Shown here: positions 21,119-31,716 of the stretch, one piece after another
Position numbering within the stretch: position 1 is the stretch's first letter
How the letters are laid out: the number at the start of each line of letters is the position of its first letter
Source of the DNA: Ramlibacter terrae
GTDB lineage: Bacteria > Pseudomonadota > Gammaproteobacteria > Burkholderiales > Burkholderiaceae_C
Length of the DNA: 64,000 nucleotides
Direction of reading: 5' to 3'
Assembly (NCBI GenBank): GCA_013127575.1
Contig: CP053418.1
Location: 1,488,001-1,552,000 of the forward strand
The notes under the pieces: generated by a model
What the model was told of the DNA's origin: nothing
Seen by the model: the letters and a program-made list of their open reading frames with translations, nothing else
The model's database searches: none
Made by a program: the position numbers and the translations under genes

Positions 21119-21471
21119 TCAGGAGTTTTGCCGCTTTTGCCAGCCGGCCGCGTCGAATCCGACCGTCACGTCGCCGGGCGTCCACTCCACCACCGGCCGC
21201 TTGATCACGCTCGGCTGCGCCAGCATCAAGGCCTTGGCGCCCGCGGCATCGGCCGCCGAGGCCTGGTCGGCCGGCGGCAGCTTGCGCCGGTGGTGCCCTG
21301 CCGGTTCAGCAGGCGGTCGCCGGCCTGTTGCATCCAGGCATCGAGCCGCTCTGGCGGCACGCCCTGCTTCTTGAAGTCGTGGAAGACGTGCTCGACGCCG
21401 TTCTCGGCCAGCCACGTCCGGGCCTTCTTGACGGTGTCGCAGTTGGGGATGCCGTACACGGTGATGGGCAT
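21119..21471 (-). CDS. ArsC/Spx-family reductase-like protein
   Basis: The start MPITVYGIPNCDTVKKARTW has the single N-terminal Cys of the YffB/Spx/ArsC group (PNCDTVKKA). Then FHDFKKQGVPPERLDAWM and SVIKRPVVEW (the cis-Pro and Arg motif). An indel near 21290 splits the gene. Length is about 117 residues. It is divergent from folC with a 60 bp gap. The physiological substrate of the YffB type is uncertain; arsenate reduction is not implied. Confidence 0.85.
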
Positions 21472-21531
21472 GGTTCGAATGATAGGACGCCTCGAAAGTC
21501 CCCACTGGCGCGGAGGCGGGACAATGGAGGG

Positions 21532-22823
21532 ATGGAACAACTGAGCGAGTGGCTGGCGCATTGCGAGCGGCTGCACCCGAAGACGATCGAGCTGGGCCTC
21601 GATCGCGTGCGCGCCGTCGCGCAGCGCATGGAACTGCGCTTCACCTGCCCGGTGGTGACGGTGGCCGGCACCAACGGCAAGGGCTCCACCTGTGCGATGT
21701 TCGAAGCCATCGCGCTGCAGGCGGGCTGGCGCCCCGGGGTCTACACGTCGCCGCACCTGGTGCACTTCGAGGAGCGTTGCCGCATCGGCGGCGAGATCGT
21801 CACGCCGCAGGCGCTGGTGCCGCACTTCCAGCGGGTGGAAGACGCACGCGAGGGCGCGACGCTCACGTACTTCGAGTTCACCACACTCGCCATCCTGAGC
21901 CTGATGGCGGCGAGCGAACTCGATGTCGCGATCCTCGAAGTGGGCCTCGGCGGCCGGCTGGATGCGGTCAACGTGATCGACGCCGACTGCGCCATCGTCA
22001 CCAGCATCGACCTGGACCACATGGACTACCCGGGCCCGGACCGCGAGAGCATCGGCCGCGAGAAGGCGGGCATCCTGCGCGAAGGCAAGCCGGCGATCGT
22101 GAGCGACCCGGTGCCGCCGCACAGCGTGCTGCAGTACGCCAACGCGCTCGGCGCCGACCTGTGGCTGCTGGGGCGCGACTTCAACTTTTCCGGCGACAAG
22201 CAGCAATGGGCTGGGCGGGCCGCGGCCGGCGCTATGCGGGCCTGGCCTATCCGGCGTTGCGCGGTGCCAACCAGTTACTCAATGCCTCGGGCGTGCTGGC
22301 AGCCTTCGAGGCGCTGCGTTCGGTGCTGCCGGTGACGGCGCAGGCCGTGCGCAACGGGCTGGCGATGGTGGAGCTGCCGGGCCGCTTCCAGATCGTTCCC
22401 GGCCAGCCGACGCTGGTGCTGGACGTGGCGCACAACCCGCATGCCATCGCGGCGCTGGCGGCCAACCTGGACAACATGGGCTTCTACCCCACGACGCACG
22501 CGGTGTTCGGCGCGATGGGCGACAAAGACACGGGGCCGATGCTGGCGAAGATCGGGCCGCTGGTGGATCGCTGGTACTTCACGGACCTGCCCACGGCCCG
22601 CGCGGCTTCGGCGCAGGACCTGCTGGCGCGCTGGCAGGCGGTGGCGGGCACGCGCCGGTGCCCGCCAGCACCCATGCGGGCCCCGGGAGAGGCCTTCGCC
22701 GCCGCGGTGGCTGCGGCAGAGCCGGCTGATAGAATTCTCGTCTTCGGATCGTTCTTCACAGTGGGTGGCGTGCTGCAGCAAGGTGTGCCTCGCCCGGCCG
22801 CCAAACACCTCGGGAACCGCTGA
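21532..22823 (+). CDS. folC: Bifunctional folylpolyglutamate/dihydrofolate synthase
   Basis: FolC adds glutamate to dihydropteroate and folates using ATP. Motifs: the P-loop VVTVAGTNGKGSTCAMFEA, GVYTSPHLVHFEERCRI, AILEVGLGGRLDAVNV and the C-domain LVLDVAHNPHAIAALAAN. A frameshift near 22212 (AGCAATGGGCTGGGCGGG region) separates the two halves. Length is about 430 residues. The next gene starts two bases after the stop, and the folC-SPOR-cvpA-purF order is typical of Burkholderiales and suggests one operon. Confidence 0.92.
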
Positions 22824-22824
22824 A

Positions 22825-23549
22825 TTGTTCAAGAAGTTGCGCAAGGGGGCTGACAAACCTGTCGCCCCGTCCACCACTCCCGCCGACAGCATCGAAGCGA
22901 TGCGGCGGCGGGCCCGCCACCGCCTCATCGGCGCCGTGGTGCTGGTGCTGGCGGCCGTGATCGGCTTTCCCATCCTGTTCGACACGCAGCCGCGCCCGGT
23001 GGCGGTCGACATCCCCATCGAGATCCCGGACCGGAACAAGGCCAAGCCGCTGCCGCCGCTGGCTGCGCCGCCCGCGCCCGCTGCCGTGGCGAAAGTCACG
23101 CCGGAGTCGGCGATCATCACCGAGCCGAAGGAAGCTTCGGCCCCGGTCGCGCCGGTGGCGCCCGTGCCGCGGCTTCGGAGCCCAAGCCCGTCGTGGCCGA
23201 GAAGAAGCCGGAACCGAAGCCCGAAGCCAAGGTTGAACCGAAACCTGCGGCGGCCGACGAAGCCGCCAAGGCGCGTGCGCTGCTCGAAGGCAAGTCGGTC
23301 GAAACCGTGGCCGCCGCCGGCGAGCGCTTCGTGGTGCAGGTCGGCGCGTTCGCGGAAACCGACAAGGCCAAGCTCGCGCAGCAGAAGCTGGCGCGGGCGG
23401 GCCTGAAGAACTACACCAACGTGGCCGAAACCAAGGAAGGCAAGCGCATCCGGGTGCGCGCCGGCCCGTTCGCGTCGCGCGCCGAAGCGGCCGAGGCGGC
23501 CGAGAAGATCAAGGGGCTGGATTTGCCCGCCGCCATCCTCACCTTGTAG
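22825..23549 (+). CDS. SPOR-domain cell-division-type protein
   Basis: It begins at a TTG (LFKKLRKGADKPVAPSTTPA). One membrane span (HRLIGAVVLVLAAVIGFPIL) is followed by a long Pro/Lys/Ala-rich periplasmic linker and a C-terminal SPOR domain (RFVVQVGAFAETDKAKLAQQ, RIRVRAGPFASRAEAAEAA) that binds denuded peptidoglycan. An indel near 23170 shifts the frame inside the linker. Restored length is about 241 residues. The stop overlaps the cvpA start. Confidence 0.88.
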
Positions 23550-24037
23550 TGGCCAGCCTCGACTGGGTCGTCGTCGCCGTCCTGCTGGCCTCCATGCTGC
23601 TGGGCCTGTGGCGCGGGCTGGTCTCCGAGGTGCTTTCGGTGCTGAGCTGGATCGCGGCCTTCGTGCTGGCGCAGTGGTTCGCACCGGCCGCGGCGGCGTG
23701 GCTGCCCATGGAGAGCATGCCGGAGGCGCTGCGCTACGCCGCGGGCTTCCTGCTGGTGTTCATCGCGGCGCTGTTCGCGGGCGGCTTGCTGGCGTGGCTG
23801 ACGAAGAAGATGATCGAGGCCGTGGGCCTGCGGCCGGTGGACCGGGCGCTGGGCGGCCTCTTCGGGCTGGTGCGCGGCGCCGTGGTGGTGCTGGTGCTGG
23901 CCGTGGTGGTCCACCTCACCGGCATGAAGAACAGTGCCTGGTGGCAGGAATCGATGGCGGCCGGCGTTGCGACGGCGGCCTTGCGGGGTTTGAAGCCGGT
24001 GGTGCCCGAGCAGTTCGGGGCTTACCTGCCGGCGTAA
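23549..24037 (+). CDS. cvpA: CvpA family membrane protein
   Basis: A complete 162-residue protein with a GTG start that overlaps the preceding TAG. It has four membrane spans and the CvpA pattern SLDWVVVAVLLASMLLGLWR, then GLVSEVLSVLSWIAAF. The Gly-Leu-Arg turn and the VDRALGGLFGLVRGAVVV segment are typical. In many proteobacteria it precedes purF, as here (18 bp gap). The role is linked to envelope integrity and colicin V export; the mechanism is unclear. Confidence 0.92.
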   Translation: MASLDWVVVAVLLASMLLGLWRGLVSEVLSVLSWIAAFVLAQWFAPAAAAWLPMESMPEALRYAAGFLLVFIAALFAGGLLAWLTKKMIEAVGLRPVDRALGGLFGLVRGAVVVLVLAVVVHLTGMKNSAWWQESMAAGVATAALRGLKPVVPEQFGAYLPA

Positions 24038-24055
24038 CGGGAAAGCGGAAACATC

Positions 24056-25561
24056 ATGTGCGGAATCGTCGGCGTCGTCAGCCGGGGACCGGTCAACCAG
24101 CTGATCTACGACGCCTTGCTGCTGTTGCAGCACCGCGGCCGAGACGCCGCGGGCATCGTCACGCTGCAGGGCCGCAAGGTCTTCATGCACAAGGCCAAGG
24201 GCATGGTGCGCGACGTCTTCCGCACGCGCAACATGCGCGCACTGCCGGGCAACGCGGGCTGGGCCGGTGCGCTATCCCACGGCGGGCAATGCGTACAGCG
24301 AGGAAGAGGCGCAGCCGTTCTACGTGAACGCGCCTTTCGGCATCACGCTGGCGCACAACGGCAACCTGACCAACGCCCAGGCGCTGAAGCTGGAGCTGTT
24401 CACCACCGACCACCGGCACATCAACACCGAGAGCGACACCGAGGTGCTGGTCAACGTGTTCGCGCACGAGCTCGAGCGCACCACGCGCGGCGTCTCGCTG
24501 ACGCCGCAGGACGTGTTCGGCGCCGTGGCCAACGTGCACAAACGCATCAAGGGTTCGTATGCGGTGGTGGCGCTGATCGCCGGCCATGGCCTGCTGGCCT
24601 TCCGCGACCCGTACGGCATTCGGCCGCTGTGCATCGGCCGCAGCGAGAACGGCACGGTCATGGTGGCCAGCGAGTCGGTCACGCTCGACGGCACCGGCCA
24701 CGTGTTCGACCGTGACTGGCGCCCGGCGAAGCCGTCTTCATCGACCTGCAGGGCAACGTGCATGCGCAGCAGTGCGCGCAGCAGACCCAGCTGTCGCCGT
24801 GCATCTTCGAATACGTTTACCTGGCCCGGCCCGACTCCGTGATGGACGGGATCTCGGTCTACCAGGCGCGCCTGAACCTCGGCGAGACGCTCGCCAAGCG
24901 CGTGATCTCCACGGTGCCGCCGAACGAGATCGACGTGGTGATCCCGATCCCCGAATCGAGCCGGCCGAGCGCGATGCAACTGGCGCAGCTGCTGGGCATT
25001 CCGTACCGCGAAGGTTTCGTGAAGAACCGCTACGTCGGCCGCACCTTCATCATGCCGGGGCAGGGCGTGCGCAAGAAGTCGGTGCGCCAGAAGCTCAACG
25101 TGATCCAGAGCGAGTTCAAGGGCCGCAACGTGCTGCTGGTCGACGACTCGATCGTGCGGGGCACCACCAGCCGCGAGATCGTGCAAATGGCGCGCGACGC
25201 CGGCGCCCGCAAGGTCTACATGGCCAGCGCCGCGCCGCCGGTGCGCTACCCCAACGTCTACGGCATCGACATGCCGACGTCCGCCGAGCTCGTGGCGCAC
25301 GGCCGCACGGTCGAGGAGATCCGCGACACGATCGGCTGCGATGCGCTGATCTACCAGGACGTGGAAGGCATGAAGAAGGCGATCGGTTCGCTGAACCCGA
25401 AGCTTAACGGCTTCGATGCTTCGTGCTTCGACGGCGTGTACGTCACCGGCGACATCAACCCGGAAGACATCTCGCGGATCAACGAGGCGCGGGTGGGGCA
25501 GGAAGATCCGCTGGAAGAGAACACGACGCGGCTGGCGATCCCGAACGCGCAGGAAGCTTAA
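24056..25561 (+). CDS. purF: Amidophosphoribosyltransferase
   Basis: It makes 5-phosphoribosylamine from PRPP and glutamine, the first step of purine synthesis. Cys2 after Met ([20 protein letters not shown]) is the glutaminase nucleophile. The PRPP loop is [19 protein letters not shown]. Two indels (near 24265 and 24723, both at places where CCWGG fits) interrupt the N-terminal half; restored motifs include [17 protein letters not shown] and [16 protein letters not shown]. Full length is about 502 residues. It ends just before a REP-like repeat. Confidence 0.93.
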
Positions 25562-25565
25562 GGAC

Positions 25566-25642
25566 CTGTCATTGCGGGCTTGACCCGCAATCCACGGCAG
25601 CGCGTGCGCGGGCATGGATGCCGGGTCAAGCCCGGCATGACA
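25566..25642. repeat. Pair of REP-like palindromes
   Basis: Two inverted-repeat units, GTCATTGCGGGCTTGACCCG followed by CAATCC, and ATGGATGCCGGGTCAAGCCC followed by GGCATGAC, face each other in the purF-gltX gap. This BIME-like layout recurs at 48351-48427. Confidence 0.7.
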
Positions 25643-25674
25643 ACCCTTTGTGCATTCCGGGTGAAAATGCGCGG

Positions 25675-27055
25675 GTGAAAGTCAGAACCCGCTTCGCCCC
25701 CTCGCCGACTGGTTTCATCCACCTCGGCAACATCCGCTCCGCCCTCTATCCGTGGGCGTTCGCCCGCTCGCAGGGCGGCACCTTCATCCTGCGCATCGAG
25801 GACACCGACCGGGAACGCAATTCGCAAGCGGCCGTCGACGTCATCCTCGAAGGCATGCGCTGGCTCGGCCTCGACCCCGACGAGGGGCCGTTCTACCAGA
25901 TGCAGCGCATGGACCGGTACCGCGAAGTGATCGCGGACATGAAGGCCCGCGGCCTGGTCTACCCGTGCTACATGAGCGTGGCCGAACTCGACGCGCTGCG
26001 CGAGCGGCAGATGGCCGCCAAGGAAAAGCCGCGCTACGACGGCACTGGCGCCCCTACGAAGGCAAGCAGCTGCCGCCGGTGCCCGAAGGCGTGCAGCCGG
26101 TGCTGCGCTTCAAGAACCCGATCGGCGGCGTGGTCGCCTGGGACGACAAGGTCAAGGGCCGCATCGAGATCGCCAACGACGAACTCGATGACCTGGTGAT
26201 CGCGCGGCCCGACGGCACGCCCACGTACAACTTCTGCGTGGTGGTCGACGACATCGACATGCAGATCACGCACGTGATCCGCGGCGACGACCACGTCAAC
26301 AACACGCCGCGCCAGATCAACATCTTCCGCGCGCTCGGCTACGAGCCGCCGGTGTTCGCGCACCTGCCCACCGTGCTGAACGAGCAGGGCGAGAAGATGA
26401 GCAAGCGCAACGGCGCCAAGCCCGTCACGCAGTACCGCGACGAGGGCTACCCGGCCGACGGCGTGGTGAACTACCTGGCGCGCTCTGGGCTGGTCGCACG
26501 GCGACGAGGAGGTCTTCAGCCGCGAGCAGTTCCTGCAGTGGTTCGACCTCGACCACGGGCAAGAGCGCCGCGCAGTTCGACGACGCCAAGCTGCGCTGGG
26601 TGAACAGCCAGCACATGAAGCTCACGCCCGACGAAACGCTGGCGCTGCTGGTCAAGCCGCTGCTGGAGGCGCGCGGCATCACGCCCGACGCGCGCCTGCC
26701 CGCGATGTGCGGCCTGTTCAAGGACCGCTGCGACACCACGCTGGTGCTGGCCGACTGGGTGCAGCGCTTCTATGCCGACGTCGTGCCGAACGCCGACGAA
26801 GTGGCGAAGCACATCACCGACGGCGTGCGGCCCGCGATCGGCATGCTGGAGAAGATGCTGGAAGCCTGTCCGTGGACGAAAGAAGCGATCAACGAAGCGA
26901 TCAAGGAAACTCTGCGCGCGACTGGGCTTAAAATGCCGCAACTGGCGATGCCTGTTCGGGTCCTCGTGATGGGAACCGCGCAGACACCGTCGCTCGATGC
27001 GGTGCTGGCATTGAGCCTTCGCGAAAATGTTGTGGCACGTTTGCGAGGCGCTTGA
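25675..27055 (+). CDS. gltX: Glutamyl-tRNA synthetase
   Basis: It charges tRNA-Glu; a tRNA-Glu gene lies 150 bp downstream. GTG start. The HIGH-type motif is in [18 protein letters not shown], the KMSKS-type motif in [20 protein letters not shown]. Three indels (26048, 26487, 26557), each at a place where CCTGG fits, split the gene; restored segments include [26 protein letters not shown] and [14 protein letters not shown]. Length is about 460 residues. Such damage in an essential gene is the clearest sign that the indels are sequence errors. Confidence 0.95.
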
Positions 27056-27070
27056 AAAACGGCATATAAT
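27041..27070 (+). promoter_or_regulatory. Sigma-70-type promoter for the tRNA cluster
   Basis: TTGCGA at 27041 and TATAAT at 27065 are 18 bp apart, overlapping the end of gltX, about 20 bp before tRNA-Ala. Confidence 0.7.
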
Positions 27071-27090
27071 TCGAGGCTCGACACCCGGAC

Positions 27091-27166
<76 letters not shown>

Positions 27167-27202
27167 ACATGTGTCGAGTACGGAAGCAAGTTCCAAGGTC
27201 AC

Positions 27203-27278
27203 GACCCTATCGTCTAGAGGCCTAGGACATCACCCTTTCACGGTGAGTACCGGGGTTCGAATCCCCGTAGGGTCGCCA
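27203..27278 (+). tRNA. tRNA-Glu (anticodon TTC)
   Basis: Acceptor GACCCTA pairs with TAGGGTC. The anticodon loop CTTTCAC is in stem TCACC/GGTGA. The T arm CGGGGTTCGAATCCCCG and CCA are present. 76 nt. Confidence 0.96.
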
Positions 27279-27341
27279 AACAAGCCGCAAGGCAAGTAGG
27301 CAACGAGGGGCAGCCCTCGGCTCGCAAGAGCGAAGCTGCTT

Positions 27342-27418
27342 GGAGTGGTAGTTCAGTTGGTTAGAATACCGGCCTGTCACGCCGGGGGTCGCGGGTTCGA
27401 GTCCCGTCCACTCCGCCA
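27342..27418 (+). tRNA. tRNA-Asp (anticodon GTC)
   Basis: Acceptor GGAGTGG pairs with CCACTCC. The anticodon loop CTGTCAC is in stem CCGGC/GCCGG. The T arm GCGGGTTCGAGTCCCGT and CCA are present. 77 nt. Confidence 0.96.
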
Positions 27419-27433
27419 ACGACAACAAGACGA

Positions 27434-27468
27434 ACGGGTTGCAATCGCAAGATCGCAACCCGTTTTTC
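27434..27468 (+). terminator. Rho-independent terminator after the tRNAs
   Basis: The stem ACGGGTTGC / GCAACCCGT with a 12-base loop is followed by TTTTT. It can serve the tRNA operon. Confidence 0.85.
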
Positions 27469-27470
27469 TT

Positions 27471-27806
27471 TCACTGCAGCAGCGTCCCTCCGCGCACCAG
27501 CAGCTCGAGGCACCGGGCTTGCAATGCGCTGACGCATGCGAGGTGGTCCCGCACTTCCATGTCCAGCGCCACCGCTTCGCCCTTCGCCGCGCGCCAGCCG
27601 TTGTGCATCAGTTCGGCGTGCGAGATCATGAGCATCAGCCATTGCGCCGACAACTGCGGATGTGCGGCCGCCAGCCCGCGCATGCGGTCCATCGCGCGCC
27701 CGGCCTCGCCGAACACCACCACCCGCGGCTCGCGGTCCCACTTGCGCGTGAGCTCGCGCACGTGCGCTTCGTACGCCTGCAATTCGGAGAGCAGCCGGCC
27801 GATCAC
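27471..27806 (-). CDS. Hypothetical helical protein after a response regulator
   Basis: A 111-residue, all-helical soluble protein, complete, from a GTG start overlapping the end of the receiver gene. Segments HVRELTRKWDREPRVVVFGE and AELMHNGWRAAKGEAVALDM carry no motif known to me. The overlap and shared strand place it in the KaiC/kinase/receiver operon, as the last gene. Confidence 0.55.
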   Translation of the reverse strand: MIGRLLSELQAYEAHVRELTRKWDREPRVVVFGEAGRAMDRMRGLAAAHPQLSAQWLMLMISHAELMHNGWRAAKGEAVALDMEVRDHLACVSALQARCLELLVRGGTLLQ

Positions 27807-28190
27807 TCGGGACGCACCCGGTCCAGCGTCTGCAGGAATTCGTCCAGCCCGAAAGGCTTGCGCAGGAAGGCGTCGTAGTCCACCGGTAGCGGCGCAGGGC
27901 CGCCTCGGGGGCGCCGCTGATCAGGATCACCGGCAGCGACTCGTAGCCCGCGAGCTGGCGCACCGCTTTCACGAGGTCGGCGCCGTTCATGCCGGGCATC
28001 ATGAAGTCGGACACGAGCAGGTCGGGCGCCGCCTCGCCGAGGCGCGCGAGCGCCTGGCGCGCGTCGGGTGCGAGCGTGACTGGTAGCCCTCGCCGGCGAG
28101 GATGAGCGCCAGCACCTCGGCGCTGGAGAGCTCGTCGTCCACGAGCAGGATGCGTTTGACGCGAGGCGCGCCGGCCTCGTCAGCGGACAA
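27803..28190 (-). CDS. Single-domain response regulator (receiver)
   Basis: The N-terminus VKRILLVDDELSSAEVLALI gives the acidic pair (DDE). The phospho-acceptor Asp is in LLVSDFMMPGMNGADLVKAV, the Thr/Ser position is LISGAPEAAL, and the Lys is in AFLRKPFGLDEFLQ. Indels near 28080 (CTGG, repaired as CCTGG) and 27890 break it. It starts at a TTG overlapping the stop of the KaiC-like gene and has no output domain, so it probably passes signals within the cluster. Confidence 0.8.
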
Positions 28191-29601
28191 CGGGTGGGTC
28201 CTCCTCCGTGGCGACACTCAGGCCGGACGGCGTCAGCACGACTTCGCGCACCCGCAGGTCGCAGTGGCTCACGCGGCTCTTGCGCAGGGCCGGGAAGCGC
28301 CGGATCCGTTCGGTGGTGCGCACCTGCAGCTGCAGCACCGTGTCGGCCACGGCCGAGAGGGTCGGGGTGTCGAGCGCCCGGTACGAGCCCAGGTCGCTTT
28401 CTTCCACGATCATCAGCGTGGTGACGCCGAGGCTGCGCAGCGCGTTGGTCAAGGCGGCCGGGAAGGGCCCGCCGCGGTCCGGGTAGGCGGGCGTCGCCAT
28501 GAAGCCGCCGGCGCCGTCGATCACCAGCCGCGCCGAGCGGCCGCTGCGCACCCTCTCCAGCATGCGCGCCACCAGCGCGTCGAGCAGGTTCTCGCCGAAG
28601 GGCTGCCACAGGAACTCGATCTGCTTGCTGGCGATGAGCGCGGGCCGCGCGATGCCTGGACTTGCATCGTGCGCGCCAGCAGCTCGGGCGACTCGTAGAA
28701 GCTCACGTAGAGCGCCGATTCGTCGGCCGCCGCGGCAGCCAGGAAGTGCAGGCCGAAGGACGTCTTGCCGCTGCCCGAAGGACCGGTGACCACCGTGACG
28801 CTGCCGCGGGCATAGCCGCCGATGTCGAACATCGCGTCGAGCCCGCCGACGCCGCTCGGGACGCCTTCGCTGAGCACCGCGTCACCCGCGCCGTCGCGCC
28901 GCTGGGCCTCGAGCCGCGGGTAGATGGTGACGCCTTCGGCCGTGATCTGGAACGCATGGTTGCCGCGCAGCGTCTGGCTGCCGCGGAACTTCACGACCTC
29001 GATGTTGCGCTCGCGGCGCGGACCGAAGGCGCGCTCGCGCAGCAGCAGGATGCCGTCCACCATCGTGTGTTCGGCCGAGACCGGGCGGTCGGCGTGCTCG
29101 CTGGTCAGCAGCAGCGTCGTGCAGCCGGTCAGCGTGGAGTGCGCCGGATCTCGCTGACGAACAGCTTCAAGGCCTCGTCCGACTCGGCGGCGCTCGCCGC
29201 CATCACCGAGCCGTCGAGCACGAGGAAGCCGGCGCGGTGCGACCGCATCTCCTGGCGCAGCAGTTCGACCACCGCCTGCAGCCCGCCCGTGCGCAAGGCA
29301 TCGAAGGCGCTGACGTAGTAGACCTTCTCGGGCACCGCGTCGACCTCGAAGAAGCTGAAGCCTTCCATGTGCTGCAGCAGGCGCCCGTGCGACTCCGCCA
29401 GCAGCGTGACGTAGACGACGGCCGCCGGCGGCCGCGTGCCGGTGCACGATCTGGTTGGCCAGGATGGTCTTGCCGGCTCCGGGCGCGCCCGGAACATGTA
29501 GACCCCCGACCGCAGGAAGCCGCCGCCCGTGATGTCGTCCAGCCCGGGAATGCCCGTGCGCACGCGGGGCAGTTGCGGGGGAGGGCGGCTTCGTTGCTCA
29601 C
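28180..29601 (-). CDS. KaiC/RAD55-like protein with two ATPase domains
   Basis: Each half has the KaiC opening RTGIPGLDDITGGGFLRSG and PSGVGGLDAMFDIGGYARGS. The first Walker A, read across an indel near 29492, is GAPGAGKTILANQI. The second is VVTGPSGSGKTSFGLHFL. The Walker B-like ends are FLVLDGSVMA and ARLVIDGAGGF. Indels near 29575, 29440, 29145 and 28655 break the frame. Full length is about 474 residues, shorter than cyanobacterial KaiC. No KaiA or KaiB is near. It overlaps the kinase (GTGA) and the receiver, so it belongs to a signalling operon. Confidence 0.82.
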
Positions 29602-30407
29602 TGGCTGGGATCCTTGGGTTGTTGGGGGAGGGTTGCAGGGGAGTGTGACCCGGAACAGCGCACCTCCGCTCGCGCCGTCCATGATCTCGACGCGGCCCCG
29701 GTGCACCGCCACCATGCGGCCGACGATCCACAGGCCCAGGCCGAAGCCGGCCCGGTCGCGCGAGGTAGACACCACGCGCTCGAATTTCTCGAAGATCCGC
29801 GCGCGGTCTTCCGCCGCGATGCCCGGGCCGCCGTCTTCGACCTCGAACACCGCGAGTCCCGGCGCCGCGGCGCCGACGCTCACGCGCACCGGCGAGGCAT
29901 TGCCGTACTTGATGGCGTTGCTCACGAGGTTGGCGGGACCTGCTCCACCATGTGGGCGTCCCACCAGCCGGTGACCTCCTGCAGCGCCACGCCTTGCAGC
30001 TGGGCGCCATGGAATTCGGCTTCGTCGCGGTACCCATCGACCACATTCTGCAGCAGGTCGCTGCCGCTGACCTGCGTGCAGGTCGGCACCAGCGCCCCGG
30101 CCTGCATGCGGCTGAGGTCCAGCAGCGTCACGGCCCGGCGCACGTACCGGTCGACGCTGCGCGCGGCGCGGTCCGGGCCGTCCTGCAGGGCCGGTTCGGC
30201 CGAGCGCTGCGCCAGCCGCTCCGGGGCGCGCAGGCGCAGCGAGAGGGCGTTCAGCGGCGAGCGCAGTTCGTGCGCGGCGATGGCGAGGAAATCGTCGCGG
30301 GCGCGCACGGCGGCTTCCGCCTCGCGCAGGCGCAGCAGCAGATCGGCGGGATCCGCGGAGTCGGGGGAATCAGGATGGCGCACGGGGCGGCGGCCAGCAT
30401 ACCGCAT
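29598..30407 (-). CDS. Sensor histidine kinase (soluble, short)
   Basis: The dimerisation/phospho-acceptor region ARDDFLAIAAHELRSPLNAL shows the H-box His; the N box is LVSNAIKYGNA, the G1 box VEDGGPGIAAED and the G2 box DRAGFGLGLWIVGRMVA. There is no membrane span or PAS domain, so it is cytosolic and its input is unknown. Indels near 29940 and 29640 break it. The second hides the true stop, a TGA overlapping the GTG of the KaiC-like gene. Confidence 0.85.
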
Positions 30408-30429
30408 CGCGCCGATGCGCCAGGAGGCC

Positions 30430-31121
30430 TCAGCGGGCGCCCGCCTGCAGCAGGATCCGCGTCATCTCCGCATAGCCGCGCGCCTGCGCCAGTTCGAGCG
30501 GCCGGCGGCCTTGCCGGTCGGCCAGTTGCACGTTCGCGCCCGCCGCCACCAGCGCCTGCAGCGTGCGCTGGTGCCGCGGACCGCCGTCGCCCAGCACGAT
30601 GGATTCGATCACCGCCGTCCAGTGCAGGTTGTTCACGCGGTCGAGCGGCGCGCCCGCGCGGATCAGCCGGCGCACGACGCCGTCGTGGCCGAGGTGCGCG
30701 CTGCGGCGATGAGCGCGTCGCCGTCGTAGCGGCTCGTCATCTGGCCCGGCTTGGCGCCGAGCGTGAGCAGCAGGTCGAGCGTCGCTTCGTCGTCGGCCAC
30801 GGCTGCGATGGTGATCGCGTCGTAGCGGTCGTTCTCCAGCAGGTCGAGGCCCGCGCCGGCGGCGGCCAGCGCGCGGATCGCCTCGCGCTGCCGCGCGAAG
30901 GTGGCGACGTGCAGCGGCGTGCGGCCTTGCGCGTCGCGCGCGTTGACGTCGGCGCCGCCGGCGGCGAGCTTCGCGATGCGCGCGGCATCGCCCTTGTGGG
31001 CGGCCGCATGCAGGCCCCGGTACTGCGCGGCCTCGGCGGCGCCCGGCGCCGTCTGCGCCTGCAGCGCCGGCGCGCACGCGGCCAGCATCATCGACGCGGC
31101 GAGGGTGCGCAGCAGGTTCAC
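30430..31121 (-). CDS. Exported ankyrin-repeat protein
   Basis: The GTG start overlaps the stop of the upstream gene (GTGA). A signal peptide (NLLRTLAASMMLAACAPALQ, possibly a lipobox LAAC) is followed by about five ankyrin repeats: YRGLHAAAHKGDAARIAKLA, DAQGRTPLHVATFARQREAI and DRQGRRPLELAQARGYAEMT. One indel near 30690 splits it. It probably binds a partner in the periplasm; partner unknown. It may be coupled to the GlcG/HbpS-like gene before it. Confidence 0.8.
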
Positions 31122-31609
31122 TTCAACGCATCCTTGACGGTGTTCAGCGCCGCGACCGCGCACTGCTCGTCGAGGTGGCCGCCGGGCGCGCCGCCCACGC
31201 CGACGGCGCCGATCGTTTCGTTGCCGACCTTGATCGGGACACCGCCACCGAGCAGCAGGAAGCCGGGGATGTGGACCGGGTTGGCGGCCGCCGGGTTCTT
31301 CTGCGCGCCCTCCATCATGGCCAGCGTGTTGTTGCGCGCCGAGGCCGAGGTGTAGGCCTTGTCGAAGCTGGCGGCCAGCGTGTGCGGGCCGGCGTTGTCG
31401 GCGCGCTGCACGGCGCGGATGCCGCCCGCGCGGTCGACCACCGTGGCCGTTACGGCATAGCCGGCGGCGGTGCACGAGGCGACGGTGGCGGCGGCGATCT
31501 GGTTGGCCAGCTCCAGCGACACGTTGCGCTCGGTGCGCACGCCTTGCGCGTTGGCGCCGGCGGCAGCGAGGCAGAGGGTCAGGGCGGCGAGGGCGGAAAC
31601 GGGACGCAT
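31118..31609 (-). CDS. GlcG/HbpS-like (DUF336) exported protein
   Basis: A complete 163-residue protein with a signal peptide ending GANAQG. The heme-degrading/GlcG fold shows as VTATVVDRAGGIRAVQRADN, AYTSASARNNTLAMM and GGVPIKVGNETIGAVGVGGA. Relatives bind heme or cobalamin, or accompany oxidative stress sensing. Here it is paired by overlap with an ankyrin protein, so the two may form a periplasmic complex (inference). Confidence 0.88.
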   Translation of the reverse strand: MRPVSALAALTLCLAAAGANAQGVRTERNVSLELANQIAAATVASCTAAGYAVTATVVDRAGGIRAVQRADNAGPHTLAASFDKAYTSASARNNTLAMMEGAQKNPAAANPVHIPGFLLLGGGVPIKVGNETIGAVGVGGAPGGHLDEQCAVAALNTVKDALK

Positions 31610-31716
31610 GGGGTTCTCTGGTGGGTCATCGGCCAGCGATGTGCTGGCGTGGGAGAACTGTAGGCAGCGGCGGCCTTTGCCACCATGCGTGCGGCTACGT
31701 TGCGGCTTCCGTAGAA

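Noticed and set aside
24056..27055. Calling purF and gltX pseudogenes
   Set aside because: Both are essential and keep all motifs. Their breaks sit at CCWGG-like positions seen in many genes of the window.
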